Assembly: GCA_029721435.1 (NCBI GenBank)
Contig: CM056582.1
Coordinates: 36,662,611-36,726,610, forward strand
DNA length: 64,000 nt
DNA from: Gymnothorax reevesii
Taxonomy: Eukaryota; Chordata; Actinopteri; Anguilliformes; Muraenidae
Direction of reading: 5' to 3'
Part shown: piece after piece, positions 42,151-52,279 of the stretch
Numbering within the stretch: the first letter of the stretch is position 1
How the letters are laid out: each line of letters begins with the position of its first letter
The notes under the pieces: generated by a model
Databases searched by the model: none
Told to the model about the DNA's origin: nothing
Seen by the model: the letters and a program-made list of their open reading frames with translations, nothing else
Made by a program: the position numbers and the translations under genes

Positions 42151-42225
42151 CTTCCCTGTGTGTTGATTTGATTATTACAGCAATCTAGTGACAGAATGCA
42201 TCTTCCCTGTGTGTTGATTTGATTA

Positions 42226-45200
42226 TTACAGCACTCTAGTGACAGAATGCATCTTCCCTGTGTGTTGATTTGAATATTCCAGCACTCTAGTGACAGAATG
42301 CATCTTCCCTGTGTGTTGATTTAAATATTCCAGCACTGTAATGACATTATGCATCTTCTCTGTGTGTTGATTTGAATATTCCAGCACTCTAGTGACAGAA
42401 TATATCTTCTCTGTGTGTTGATTTGAATATTCCAGCAGTCTAGTGACATTATACATCTTCCCTGTGTGTTGATTTGAATATTCCAGCACTCTAGTGACAG
42501 AATGCATCTTCCCTGTGTGTTGATTTAAATATTACAGCACTCTAGTGAAAGAATGCATCTCCCCTGTGTGTTTATTTGAATATTCCAGCATCCTTGAGAC
42601 AGAATGCTTCTTCCCTGTGGGTTGATTTGAATATGCCAGCACACTAGTGAGAGAATGTATCTTCCATGTGTGTTGATTTGAATATTCCAGCACTCTAGTG
42701 ACAGAATGCATCTTCGTTGTGTGTTGATTTGAATATTCCAGCACTCTTGTGACAGAATGAATCTTCGTTGTGTGTTGATTTAAATATTATAGCACTCTAG
42801 TGACAGAATGCGTATTCCCTGTGTGTTGATTTGAATATTCTAGCACTCTAGTGACAGAATGCATCTCCCCTGTGTGTTGATTTGAATATTCCAGCATCCT
42901 AGAGACAGAATGCAAATTCTCTGTGTGTTGTGTTGAATAATCACGCACTTTAGTGACAGAATGCATCTTCTCCGTGTGTTGATTTGAAAATTCAAGCACT
43001 GGAGTAACAGAATGCATCTTCCCTGTGTGTTGATTTAAATATTACAGCACTCTAGTGAAAGAATGCATCTCCCCTGTGTGTTGATTTGAATATTCCAGCA
43101 TCCTTGAGACAGTTTGCGTCTTCCCTGTGTGTTGATTTGAATATGCCAGCACACTAGTGACAGAATGCATCTTCCATGTGTGTTGATTTGAATATTCCAG
43201 CACTCTAGTGACAGAATGCATCTTCCCTGTGTGTTGATTTTAATATTATAGCACTCTAGTGACAGAATGCGTATTCCCTGTGTGTTGATTTAAATATTAC
43301 AGCACTCTAGTGAAAGAATGCATCTCCCCTGTGTGTTTATTTGAATATTCCAGCATCCTTGAGACAGAATGCTTCTTCCCCGTGGGTTGATTTGAATATG
43401 CCAGCACACTAGTGAGAGAATGTATCTTCCATGTGTGTTGATTTGAATATTCCAGCACTCTAGTGACAGAATGCATCTTCCCTGTGTGTTGATTTAAATA
43501 TTACAGCACTCTCGTGAAAGAATGCATCTCCCCTGTGTGTTTATTTGAATATTCCAGCATCCTTGAGACAGAATGCTTCTTCCCTGTGGGTTGATTTGAA
43601 TATGCCAGCACACTAGTGAGAGAATGTATCTTTCATGTGTGTTGATTTGAATATTCCAGCACTCTAGTGACAGAATGCATCTTCGTTGTGTGTTGATTTG
43701 AATATTCCAGCACTCTTGTGACAGAATGAATCTTCGTTGTGTGTTGATTTAAATATTATAGCACTCTAGTGACAGAATGCGTATTCCCTGTGTGTTGATT
43801 TGAATATTCTAGCACTCTAGTGACAGAATGCATCTCCCCTGTGTGTTGATTTGAATATTCCAGCATCCTAGAGACAGAATGCAAATTCTCTGTGAGTTGT
43901 GTTGAATAATCACGCACTTTAGTGACAGAATGCATCTTCTCCGTGTGTTGATTTGAAAATTCAAGCACTGGAGTAACAGAATGCATCTTCCCTGTGTGTT
44001 GATTTAAATATTACAGCACTCTAGTGAAAGAATGCATCTCCCCTGTGTGTTGATTTGAATATTCCAGCATCCTTGAGACAGTTTGCGTCTTCCCTGTGTG
44101 TTGATTTGAATATGCCAGCACACTAGTGACAGAATGCATCTTCCATGTGTGTTGATTTGAATATTCCAGCACTCTAGTGACAGAATGCATCTTCCCTGTG
44201 TGTTGATTTTAATATTATAGCACTCTAGTGACAGAATGCGTATTCCCTGTGTGTTGATTTAAATATTACAGCACTCTAGTGAAAGAATGCATCTCCCCTG
44301 TGTGTTTATTTGAATATTCCAGCATCCTTGAGACAGAATGCTTCTTCCCCGTGGGTTGATTTGAATATGCCAGCACACTAGTGAGAGAATGTATCTTCCA
44401 TGTGTGTTGATTTGAATATTCCAGCACTCTAGTGACAGAATGCATCTTCGTTGTGTGTTGATTTGAATATTCTGGCACTCTAGTGACAGAATGCATCCTC
44501 CCCTGTGTGTTGATTTGAATATTCCAGCACTCTAGTGACAGAGTGAATCTTCCTTGTGTGTTGATTTAAATATTATAGCACTCTAGTGACAGAATGCGTA
44601 TTCCCTGTGTGTTGATTTGAATATTCTAGCACTCTAGTGACAGAATGCATCTTCCCTGTGTGTTGATTAAAGTGTAACAGCACTCTAGTGACAGAATGCA
44701 TCTCCCCTGTGTGTTGATTTGAATATTCCAGCATCCTAGAGACAGAATGCAAATTCTCTGTGTGTTGTGTTGAATAATCCCGCACTTTAGTGACAGAATG
44801 CATCTTCTCCGTGTGTTGATTTGAAAATTCAAGCACTGGAGTAACAGAATGCATCTTCCCTGTGTGTTGATTTAAATATTACAGCACTCTGGTGAAAGAA
44901 TGCATCTCCCCTGTGTGTTGATTTGAATATTCCAGCTTCCTTGAGACAGTTTGCGTCTTCCCTGTGTGTTGATTTGAATATGCCAGCACACTAGTGACAG
45001 AATGCATCTTCCATGTGTGTTGATTTGAATATTCCAGCACTCTAGTGACAGAATGCATCTTCCCTGTGTGTTGATTTAAATATTATAGCACTCTAGTGAC
45101 AGAATGCGTATTCCCTGTGTGTTGATTTGAATATTCCAGCACTCTAGTGACAGAATGCATCTTCCCTGTGTGTTGATTTGAATAATCCAGCACTCTAGTG

Positions 45201-46440
45201 ACAGAATGCATCTTCCCTGTGTGTTGATTTAAATATTCCAGCACTGTAATGACATTATGCATCTTCTCTGTGTGTTGATTTGAATATTCCAGCACTCTAG
45301 TGACAGAATATATCTTCTCTGTGTGTTGATTTGAATATTCCAGCAGTCTAGTGACATTATACATCTTCCCTGTGTGTTGATTTGAATATTACAGCACTCT
45401 AGTGACAGAATGCATCTTCCCTGTGTGTTGATTTAAATATTACAGCACTCTAGTGAAAGAATGCATCTCCCCTGTGTGTTTATTTGAATATTCCAGCATC
45501 CTTGAGACAGAATGCTTCTTCCCTGTGGGTTGATTTGAATATGCCAGCACACTAGTGAGAGAATGTATCTTCCATGTGTGTTGATTTGAATATTCCAGCA
45601 CTCTAGTGACAGAATGCATCTTCGTTGTGTGTTGATTTGAATATTCTAGCACTCTAGTGACAGAATGCATCTTCCCCTGTGTGTTGATTTGAATATTCCA
45701 GCACTCTAGTGACAGAATGAATCTTCGTTGTGTGTTGATTTAAATATTATAGCACTCTAGTGACAGAATGCGTATTCCCTGTGTGTTGATTTGAATATTC
45801 TAGCACTCTAGTGACAGAATGCATCTCCCCTGTGTGTTGATTTGAATATTCCAGCATCCTAGAGACAGAATGCAAATTCTCTGTGTGTTGTGTTGAATAA
45901 TCACGCACTTTAGTGACAGAATGCATCTTCTCCGTGTGTTGATTTGAAAATTCAAGCACTGGAGTAACAGAATGCATCTTCCCTGTGTGTTGATTTAAAT
46001 ATTACAGCACTCTAGTGAAAGAATGCATCTCCCCTGTGTGTTGATTTGAATATTCCAGCATCCTTGAGACAGTTTGCGTCTTCCCTGTGTGTTGATTTGA
46101 ATATGCCAGCACACTAGTGACAGAATGCATCTTCCATGTGTGTTGATTTGAATATTCCAGCACTCTAGTGACAGAATGCATCTTCCCTGTGTGTTGATTT
46201 GAATATTCCAGCACTCTAGTGACCGAATGCCTCTTCGTTGTGAGTTGATTTGAAAATTCCAGCACTCTAGTGACAGAATGCATCTTCGTTGTGTGTTGAT
46301 TTGAATATTCCAGCACTCTAGTGACAGAATGCATCTCCCCTGTGTGTTGATTTGAATATTCCAGCATCCTAGAGACAGAATGCGTCTTCCCTGTGTGTTG
46401 ATTTGAATATGCCAGCACTCTAGTGACAGAATGCATCTCC
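42226..46440. repeat. Block of short tandem segmental duplications (about 0.8-1.2 kb)
   Basis: A recognisable run (GCGTATTCCCTG monomer, then TTCTAGCACTC, then the GCAAATTCTCTG monomer with TGTGTTGAATAATC) occurs near 42787, 43756, 44573 and 45747. The spacings are 969 bp (exactly 19 monomers), 817 bp and 1,174 bp. The 1-bp offsets from multiples of 51 trace to an extra C, for example in CATCCTCCCCTGTG near 44495. A further related copy lies near 32291. Confidence 0.8.
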
Positions 46441-46460
46441 CCTGTTTGTTGATTTGAATA

Positions 46461-47252
46461 TTACAGCACTGTAATGACAGAATGCATCTTCCCTGTGTGT
46501 TGATTTGAATATTCCAGCACTCTAGTGACAGAATGCATCTTCTCTGTGTGTTGATTTGAATATTCCCGCACTTTAGTGACAGAATGCATGTTCCCCGTGT
46601 GTTGATTTGAATATTTCAGCACTCTTGTAACAGGATGCATCTTCCCTGTGTGTTGATTTGAATACTCCATCACTCTACTGACAGAAAACATCTTCCTTGT
46701 GTGTTGATCTGAATATTCCAGCACTCAAGTGACAGAATGCATCTTCTCTGTGTGTTGTTTTGAATAATCCCGCACTTTAGTGACCGAATGCATCTTCTCC
46801 GTGTGTTGATTTGAAAATTCAAGCACTGTAGTAACAGAATGCATCTTCCTTGTGTGTTGATTTGAATATTCCAGCACTCTAGTGAAAGAATGCATCTTCT
46901 GTGTGTGTTGATTTGAATATTCCAGCACTCTAGTGACAGGATGCATCTTCTCTGTGTGTTGATTTGAATATTCCAGCACTCTTGTAACAGAATGCATCTT
47001 CCCTGTGTGTTGATTTGAATATTCCAGCACTCTATTGACAGAATGCATCTTCTCTGTGTGTTGATTTAAATATTCCCGCACTTTAGTGACAGAATGCATC
47101 TTCCCCGTGTGTTGATTTGAATATTCCAGCACTCTAGTGACATTATACATCTTCCCTGTGTGTTGATTTGAATATTCCAGCACTCTAGTGACAGAATGTA
47201 TCTTCTCTGTGTGTTGATGTGAATATAACAGCACTCTAGTGACAGAATGCAT
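46461..47252. repeat. Segment duplicated about 13.1 kb away, second copy
   Basis: This is the second copy of the 33353-34144 run, nearly identical in variant order. It lies just to the right of the 42.2-46.4 kb duplication block, so that block may have expanded between two older copies of one sequence. Confidence 0.8.
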
Positions 47253-48894
47253 CTTCCCTGTGTGTTGATTTAAATATTACAGCACTCTAGTGACAGAATG
47301 CACCGTCGTTGTGTTTTGATTTGAATATTCCAGCAGTCTAGTGACAGAATGCGTCTTCCCTGTGTGTTAATTTAAGTATAACAGCACTCTAGTGACAGAA
47401 TGCATCTCCCCTGTGTGTTGATTTGAATATTCCAGCATCCTAGAGACAGAATGCGTCTTCCCTGTGTGTTGATTTGAATATGCCAGCACTCTAGTGACAG
47501 AATGCTTCTTCCCTGTGTGTTGATTTAAATATTACAGCACTCTAATGACAGAATGCATCTCCCCCCTTTTTGTTGATTTGAATATTACAGCACTGTAGTG
47601 ACAGAATGCATCTTCCCTTTGTGTTTATTTGAATATTCCAGCACTCTAGTGACAGAATGCATCTTCTCTGTGTGTTGATTTGAATAATCCCGCACGTTTC
47701 TGACAGAATGCATCTTCCCTGTGTGTTGATTTGAATATTCCAGCACTCTAGTGACAGAATGCATCTTCTCTGTGTGTTGATTTGAATATTCCCGCACTTT
47801 AGTGACAGAATGCATCTTCCCCGTGTGTTGATTTGAATATTACAGCACTCTTGTAACAGGATGCATCTTCCCTGTGTGTTGATTGGAATACTCCAGCACT
47901 CTACTGACAGAAAACATCTTCCCTGTGTGTTGATGTGAATATTCCAGCACTCAAGTGACAGAATGCATCTTCTCTGTGTGTTGTTTTCAATAATCCCGCA
48001 CTTTAGTGACAGAATGCATCTTCTCCATGTGTTGATTTGAAAATTCAAGCACTCTAGTAACAGAATGCATCTTCCCTGTGTGTTGATTTGAATATTACAG
48101 CACTCTAGTGTCAGAATGCATCTTCCCTGCGGTGATTTGAATATTCCAGCACTCTGGTGACAGAATGCATCTTCCCTGTGTGTTGATTTGGATATTCCAG
48201 CACTCTTGTGACAGGATGCATCTTCCCTGTGTGTTGATTTATATATTACATCACTCTAGTGACAATGCATCTCCCCTGTGTGTTGATTTGAATATTCCAG
48301 CATCCTAGAGAGAGAATTCGTCTTCCCTGTGCGTTGATTTGAATATGCTAGCACTCTAGTGACAGAATGCATCTTCCCTGTGTGTTGATTTGAATATTCC
48401 AGCACTATAGAGACAGAATGCATCTTCCCTGTGTGTTGATTTGAATATTCCTGCACTCGAGTGACAGAGTACATCTTCCCTGTGTGTTTATTTGAATATT
48501 ACAGCACTCTAGTGACAGAATGCATCTTCCCTGTGTGTGGATTTGAATATTCCTGCTCTCGAGTGACAGAGTACATCTTCCCTGTGTGGTGATTTGAATA
48601 TTCCAGCACTCTAGTAACAGAATGCATCTTCCCTGTGTGTTGATTTGAATATTCCAGAACTCTAGTGACAGAATGCATCTTCCCTGTGTGTTGATTTGAA
48701 TATTCCTGCACTTTAGTGACAGAATGCATCTTCCCTGTGTGTTGATTTGAATATTCCAGCACTCTAGTGACAGAATGCATCTTCCCTGTGTGTTGCTTTG
48801 AATATTCCCGCACTGTAGAGAAAGAATGCATCTCCCCTGTGTTGATTTGAATAATCCAGCACTCTATTGACAAAATGCATCTTCTCTCTGTGTT

Positions 48895-48899
48895 GATTT
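48895..48899. other. Satellite/retrotransposon junction, possible target-site duplication
   Basis: The left arm stops at ...GTTGATTT and the right arm resumes at (A)TTTGAATATTCC from 54551 (or 54552). The overlap, ATTT or TTT, is what a 4-bp target-site duplication would give, and satellite phase is otherwise unbroken. Confidence 0.55.
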
Positions 48900-49228
48900 T
48901 GTTATGGCCCCCAATTTGTTATTACATTTATAACACAACAGCAACAGCAAGGGATGACAAACACAGTTTTAACAACTAAAACACAATTTTATATTTAACA
49001 AAGACTAATAACAACCTCCAACTAAAGACCAAGATTGATAAATAAGAAAAAACAGAAATAATTACAGTCCCTTTTTGGTGGGGTGGCTTGGTGATGTCCT
49101 GGATGAAGAAAATGCTCAAACACAGGCAAAGAAATCCACAAAAGAAACGTCACAGGTCTTGAACAGAATGGCAGGTCTGGTCATCTTCTTGCAATTTCTC
49201 CTACTACTTTTCTGTCTCAATTCTTTTC

Positions 49229-49236
49229 CTTATATA
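49229..49236 (-). promoter_or_regulatory. TATA box of the LTR promoter
   Basis: The minus strand reads TATATAAG in the context GGAGTATATAAGG. Start of transcription would fall near 49200, giving about 300 bp for R plus U5. A CACCC/KLF-type GGGTGGGG lies just upstream at 49249-49256. The promoter faces outward, so any transcript from this 3' LTR would run leftward into the satellite. Confidence 0.7.
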
Positions 49237-49286
49237 CTCCCCTGCAGACCCCACCCACATTCAGACCTCTTTTTTTTAATTTTCTG

Positions 49287-49328
49287 AGACTTGCCCCAGA
49301 CATGTCCAGGACATGTCTAAACATGACT
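49287..49328. promoter_or_regulatory. Cluster of p53-family half-sites in the LTR
   Basis: Using the consensus RRRCWWGYYY, there are perfect half-sites at 49287-49296 (AGACTTGCCC), 49298-49307 (AGACATGTCC) and 49309-49318 (GGACATGTCT), separated by single bases. A fourth at 49319-49328 (AAACATGACT) matches 9 of 10. The cluster starts about 50 bp upstream of the TATA box on the minus strand. Binding is predicted from the motif only. Confidence 0.7.
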
Positions 49329-49360
49329 CCAGTCTGAGCTTAACAAAAAAAAGGTAAATA

Positions 49361-49376
49361 CTGCCATCTAGTGGCC
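49361..49376 (+). promoter_or_regulatory. CTCF-like core motif in LTR
   Basis: The plus strand reads CTGCCATCTAGTGGCC, close to the reverse complement of the vertebrate CTCF core (CCACYAGRTGGCAG type). It lies near the start of U3, about 30 bp upstream of the p53-like cluster. Occupancy cannot be judged from sequence. Confidence 0.55.
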
Positions 49377-49391
49377 TATATTCACATTACA

Positions 49392-49401
49392 CCTCCATTC
49401 C
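49392..49401 (-). other. Polypurine tract candidate
   Basis: The minus strand reads GGAATGGAGG immediately before the proposed LTR start TGTAATG. A short G-rich purine run abutting the 3' LTR is the usual plus-strand primer in Ty3/gypsy elements. A weaker rival, TTGGAGG, ends just inside 49016 next to the alternative short LTR edge. Confidence 0.6.
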
Positions 49402-49524
49402 AAAAGGGAAAAATTTTGACTCATAAAGGCAAAATTTTTCTTTTCAATACAAAATGGTTAAGTGAACACTTGTCTATATATACATATCATACAATATTCA
49501 AACACATGATATATCTATACACAT

Positions 49525-49731
49525 TCAAACACGGGATAAGCAATCAGCAATTACATTGTCTGTACCCTTCACATGCTTAATTTCCAAGTCAAACTCCTGT
49601 AAAATCAAACTCCAATTCAACAATCTCCGATTCTTGTTTTTCATCTTACTCAAAAACATTAACGGATTGTGGTCAGTGTACACAATCATTGGCTTTTGTC
49701 CTGTGCAAACATAAACCTCAAAGTGTTGTAA
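49525..49731 (-). pseudogene. RNase H C-terminal remnant in shifted frame
   Basis: Directly after the RT segment goes out of frame, the frame one base away reads on as the end of a gypsy RNase H for 68 codons to a TGA at 49525-49527. It starts LQHFEVYV. It contains the third catalytic aspartate in YTDHNPL (codon 49672-49674) and the terminal motif GTDNVIADCLSR. It therefore completes the RNase H begun in the neighbouring frame. Nothing coding is seen between this TGA and the purine tract at 49401, so there is no env or extra domain. Confidence 0.88.
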
Positions 49732-50708
49732 AGGACCAGAGCCAACAGTTCCTTCTCTATTGTGGAATAGTTCCTTTGGTGGCGATTGAACTTCCTGGAG
49801 AAGTATGCCACGGGATGCTCAATGTCATCAGAGTCACTTCTCTGTAGGAGCACAGATCCACAAGCTTGGTCGCTAGCATCGACCGCGATGGAGAACGGTT
49901 TGTTGAAGTCAGGAGATTTGAGCACGGGAAAGTGACACAGCAGAGACTTCAGGCGATCGAAGGCTCTCTGGCATGCATCATCCCAGGTGAACTTTACGCC
50001 TTTCTTCAGTTGGTTAGTTAGACTGAGAGCAATCTCAGCAAAGTTCTTGCAGAACTTGCGGTAGTACCCGATCATTCCAAGGAAGCGGCGCAAAGCTTTT
50101 TTGTTGTGAGGAACTGGAAAGTCCATGATGGCTTGGACTTTAGCATTTATGGGTGCCACCTTACCCTGGCCTATGACGTAGCCAAGATAGGTGACAGTAG
50201 CACAACCAAAGTCACTCTTGCTCAGGTTAACAGTCAGGTTAGCCCGGGTCAGGCGCTGGAACAACGTCTCTACATCCTTCAGATGTTCCTCCCAGGAGTC
50301 ACTCCATGCGATCAGGTCATCGATGTATGCACCCGTGTGTGGCAATCCGGCGATTGCAGACTGCATCATCCTTTGGAACGTGGCTGGGGCATTTTTCATG
50401 CCAAAGGGCAGGACCCCACACTGGTACAATCCAGATGGTGTGGCAAAAGCAGAGATGCTCTTGGCCCTCTCAGTTAAAGGCACACACCAATAACCCTTCA
50501 ATAAATCAATCTTGGTCAGAAACTTTGCTTGCCCTACACTATCAATACAATCATCAATCCTAGGTATTGGAAACACATCCGTTCTAGTTACAGCATTGAC
50601 TTTGCGATAATCTGTACAGAATCTAGTACTTCCATCAGGTTTTGGAACTAGCACACAGGGTGAACTCCAATCGGAGTTGGAGGGTCTGATAATATCATGT
50701 TTTAACAT
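49686..50708 (-). CDS. Reverse transcriptase and N-terminal RNase H (open segment)
   Basis: The 340-residue frame starts at an ATG (50708), but its frame is open from about 50732 and joins the end of the integrase segment after a net -1 shift. RT motifs are in order: WSSPCVLVPKPDG, FCTDYRKVNAVT, D68 in KIDLLKGYW (codon 50505-50507), FGMKNAPATFQRMM, the catalytic YIDD at 128-131 (D130 codon 50319-50321), and YLGYVIG. The connection FLGMIGYYRKFC leads to RNase H, with D277 (VDASD, 49878-49880) and E318 (IEKELLAL, 49755-49757). After about residue 326 the frame is wrong, and the last residues before the stop are not RNase H. It copies the element RNA into DNA; this copy lacks a whole RNase H in one frame. 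Confidence 0.92.
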   Translation of the reverse strand: MLKHDIIRPSNSDWSSPCVLVPKPDGSTRFCTDYRKVNAVTRTDVFPIPRIDDCIDSVGQAKFLTKIDLLKGYWCVPLTERAKSISAFATPSGLYQCGVLPFGMKNAPATFQRMMQSAIAGLPHTGAYIDDLIAWSDSWEEHLKDVETLFQRLTRANLTVNLSKSDFGCATVTYLGYVIGQGKVAPINAKVQAIMDFPVPHNKKALRRFLGMIGYYRKFCKNFAEIALSLTNQLKKGVKFTWDDACQRAFDRLKSLLCHFPVLKSPDFNKPFSIAVDASDQACGSVLLQRSDSDDIEHPVAYFSRKFNRHQRNYSTIEKELLALVLYNTLRFMFAQDKSQ

Positions 50709-52279
50709 GTACTCAACCTCTTTCTCAGCAATCTTTCTCTTTTTTCAGGATTCATCCCGTATGGATGCTGTTTTATTGGTTTGGCATCACCAACATCTAC
50801 ATCATGAGAGGCTATAGTAACTCTCTTTGGAACATCAGGAAACAAATCCTCATATTTCTTGATCAACCTTTCAAACTGATCTCTCTGTGAGGGTTCTAAG
50901 TGCTGGAGTTTTACATCAAGATTTTGCGACACTTCAGTGTTTGACAATTTACATGAAAGAACTTCAGCTTTAATTCTTGGTTCATCATCTTGAAACTCCC
51001 CCTCATCTTCACACGTTTCGACCATTGGAGAATCTGAAGTGACAGCTGCAACCCTAGCATTTCTGTCATGATAAGGCTTTAGCATGTTAATATGACACAA
51101 TTGTTTTGGTTTTCTCCTATCTGCAGTCTTCACAATGTAATTGAGATCATTGAGTTTTGTCAGAATTTCATAAGGACCATGAAATCTAGCCTGCAATGGA
51201 TTGGACTGCAAGGGAAACAACACAAGGACCTTGTCTCCTGGTTTAAACTCACGGCTTCTAGCCTTATGATCATACCAAGTTTTCATTTTTCCCTGACTTG
51301 ATTTCAAGTTCTCTTTGGCAAGGTCACAAGCTGCACGCAATCTTTCCTTGAACTTGCTAACATAGTCTAACAGACTGATTTGCGGCTCTTCCTCTTGCCA
51401 TTGTTCACTCAATAAAAGCAAAGGTCCTCTCACTTCATGACCAAACACTAGCTCAAATGGACTGAATCCAGTAGACTCCTGCACCGCTTCTCTAGCTGCA
51501 AACAACAGCAAATGAACCCCTTCATCCCAGTCTTTCTCATGGTCATAACAATAAGTCCTCATCATTGTCTTGAGAGTGGAATGAAACCGCTCTAAGGCAC
51601 CCTGACTTTCTGGATGATAGGCAGTAGAAAGAATCTGTTTTGCACCTAGTTCATACACAACCTGCTGAAACAACCCTGAAGTGAAATTGCTACCTTGGTC
51701 TGACTGAATTTCCCTGGGAAGACCAAACAACGTGAAGAACTTTATCAAAGCCTTCGAGATTGCAGTTGCCTTGATGTTACGTAGAGGTATGGCTTCGGGG
51801 AATCTGGTAGATGCACACATGATTGTCAACAAGTACTGATTTCCAGATCTAGTCTTGGGTAATGGACCAACGCAATCAACAATGACCCTAGAGAATGGCT
51901 CCCCAAATGCTGGGATAGGCTGCAATGGAGCTACAGGTGGGTCTAACTGGTGTTTTCCAACTACCTGACAAGTGTGACAGGTTTTGCAAAAGTTGGAAAC
52001 GTTTTTCCGAAGCCCAGGCCAAAAGAAGTGTTTCATGATCTTATCAACAGTCTTGTTAACACTAAGATGACCTCCTAAAGGTAAACTATGAGCCATTGTT
52101 AAGATCTCATTCCTATAGACCTTCGGAACAACAATTTGCCTGCCCACTGCCCAATCTGCATTGGCAGGGATATCAGGAGGGCGCCACTTCCGCATCAACA
52201 CACCATCCTTGAGATAATACCCAACTGGAACTGCATCTATTTCTTTTTCAGGAAGGGCTCTCCTCTTTAGTACACAAAT
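50702..52279 (-). CDS. Integrase plus start of reverse transcriptase (open segment)
   Basis: The segment follows the TAA in the same frame. Numbering from 52201, the zinc-binding HHCC domain has H38, H45, C75 and C78. The catalytic core has D109 (codon 51875-51877), D168 (51698-51700) and E204 (51590-51592). Exactly 35 residues separate the last two, the D,D35E signature, in the contexts IVDCVGP, SDQGSNF and ALERFHS. A GPY/F module (FHGPYEIL to INMLKPYH) follows at about 339-378. Residues from about 435 (EPSQRDQFERLIKKYEDLFPD) are the run-in that normally precedes the RT palm. The frame ends at a TAA at 50702-50704, after a net -1 shift near 50731-50746. All catalytic residues are present. 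Lying between protease and RT, it shows the Gmr1-type order. Confidence 0.92.
   Translation of the reverse strand: MCVLKRRALPEKEIDAVPVGYYLKDGVLMRKWRPPDIPANADWAVGRQIVVPKVYRNEILTMAHSLPLGGHLSVNKTVDKIMKHFFWPGLRKNVSNFCKTCHTCQVVGKHQLDPPVAPLQPIPAFGEPFSRVIVDCVGPLPKTRSGNQYLLTIMCASTRFPEAIPLRNIKATAISKALIKFFTLFGLPREIQSDQGSNFTSGLFQQVVYELGAKQILSTAYHPESQGALERFHSTLKTMMRTYCYDHEKDWDEGVHLLLFAAREAVQESTGFSPFELVFGHEVRGPLLLLSEQWQEEEPQISLLDYVSKFKERLRAACDLAKENLKSSQGKMKTWYDHKARSREFKPGDKVLVLFPLQSNPLQARFHGPYEILTKLNDLNYIVKTADRRKPKQLCHINMLKPYHDRNARVAAVTSDSPMVETCEDEGEFQDDEPRIKAEVLSCKLSNTEVSQNLDVKLQHLEPSQRDQFERLIKKYEDLFPDVPKRVTIASHDVDVGDAKPIKQHPYGMNPEKRERLLRKRLSTC

Larger units (their letters stand above)
1..48899. repeat. 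51-bp satellite array, left arm
   Basis: The whole stretch is head-to-tail copies of a 51-bp monomer. A copy identical to my consensus lies at 39998-40048, beginning GACAGAATGCATCTTCC and ending CAGCACTCTAGT. Nearly every line shows the same landmarks: ATGCAT, TGTGTGTTGATTT, GAATATTCC and CACTCTAGTG. Copies differ by point changes and small indels, for example a 4-bp ATAT insertion near 540 and 6910, a GTGT loss near 885, and a lost AG near 19245. Those variants recur in blocks, which reveals higher-order repeats. The consensus is AT-rich and has no CpG. No gene, RNA gene or unrelated sequence is visible inside the arm. The long minus-strand open frames are periodic artefacts. I do not recognise the satellite family by name; a centromeric, pericentromeric or subtelomeric location cannot be told from sequence alone. 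Confidence 0.97.
48900..49391 (-). repeat. 3' LTR (about 492 bp)
   Basis: The outer edge is the junction with satellite, where TGTTATGGCCC begins. I place the inner edge at 49391 because the minus strand there starts TGTAATGTG directly after a purine-rich GGAATGGAGG, the expected position of a polypurine tract. The LTR would then run TG...CA and contain a TATA box at 49229-49236, putting transcription start near 49200. Only the first 114 bp (48900-49013) has a partner in the right LTR copy, so the inner edge is inferred rather than shown by repetition. An alternative is an LTR of only about 114-118 bp ending at 49013, which has better terminal inverted repeats (TGTTAT/ATAACA) but contains no promoter. 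No clear AATAAA signal was found. Confidence 0.75.

Noticed and set aside
1..48899. CRISPR-like array
   Set aside because: Repeats abut with no unique spacers, and the context is a eukaryotic retrotransposon and satellite.
49075..49287. 70-residue plus-strand open frame inside the LTR
   Set aside because: It runs antisense across the TATA box and R region of the LTR, shows no recognisable domain, and is short enough to occur by chance.
49402..49524. Possible env or accessory gene after pol
   Set aside because: Only about 120 AT-rich bases lie between the RNase H stop and the purine tract, with no meaningful frame.
50106..50563. Three overlapping plus-strand frames opposite RT
   Set aside because: They are shadows of the RT coding strand; the minus frame carries all RT motifs.
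50731..50746. Programmed -1 frameshift site
   Set aside because: The A run is not in the X XXY YYZ phase relative to the integrase frame; a plain indel is simpler.
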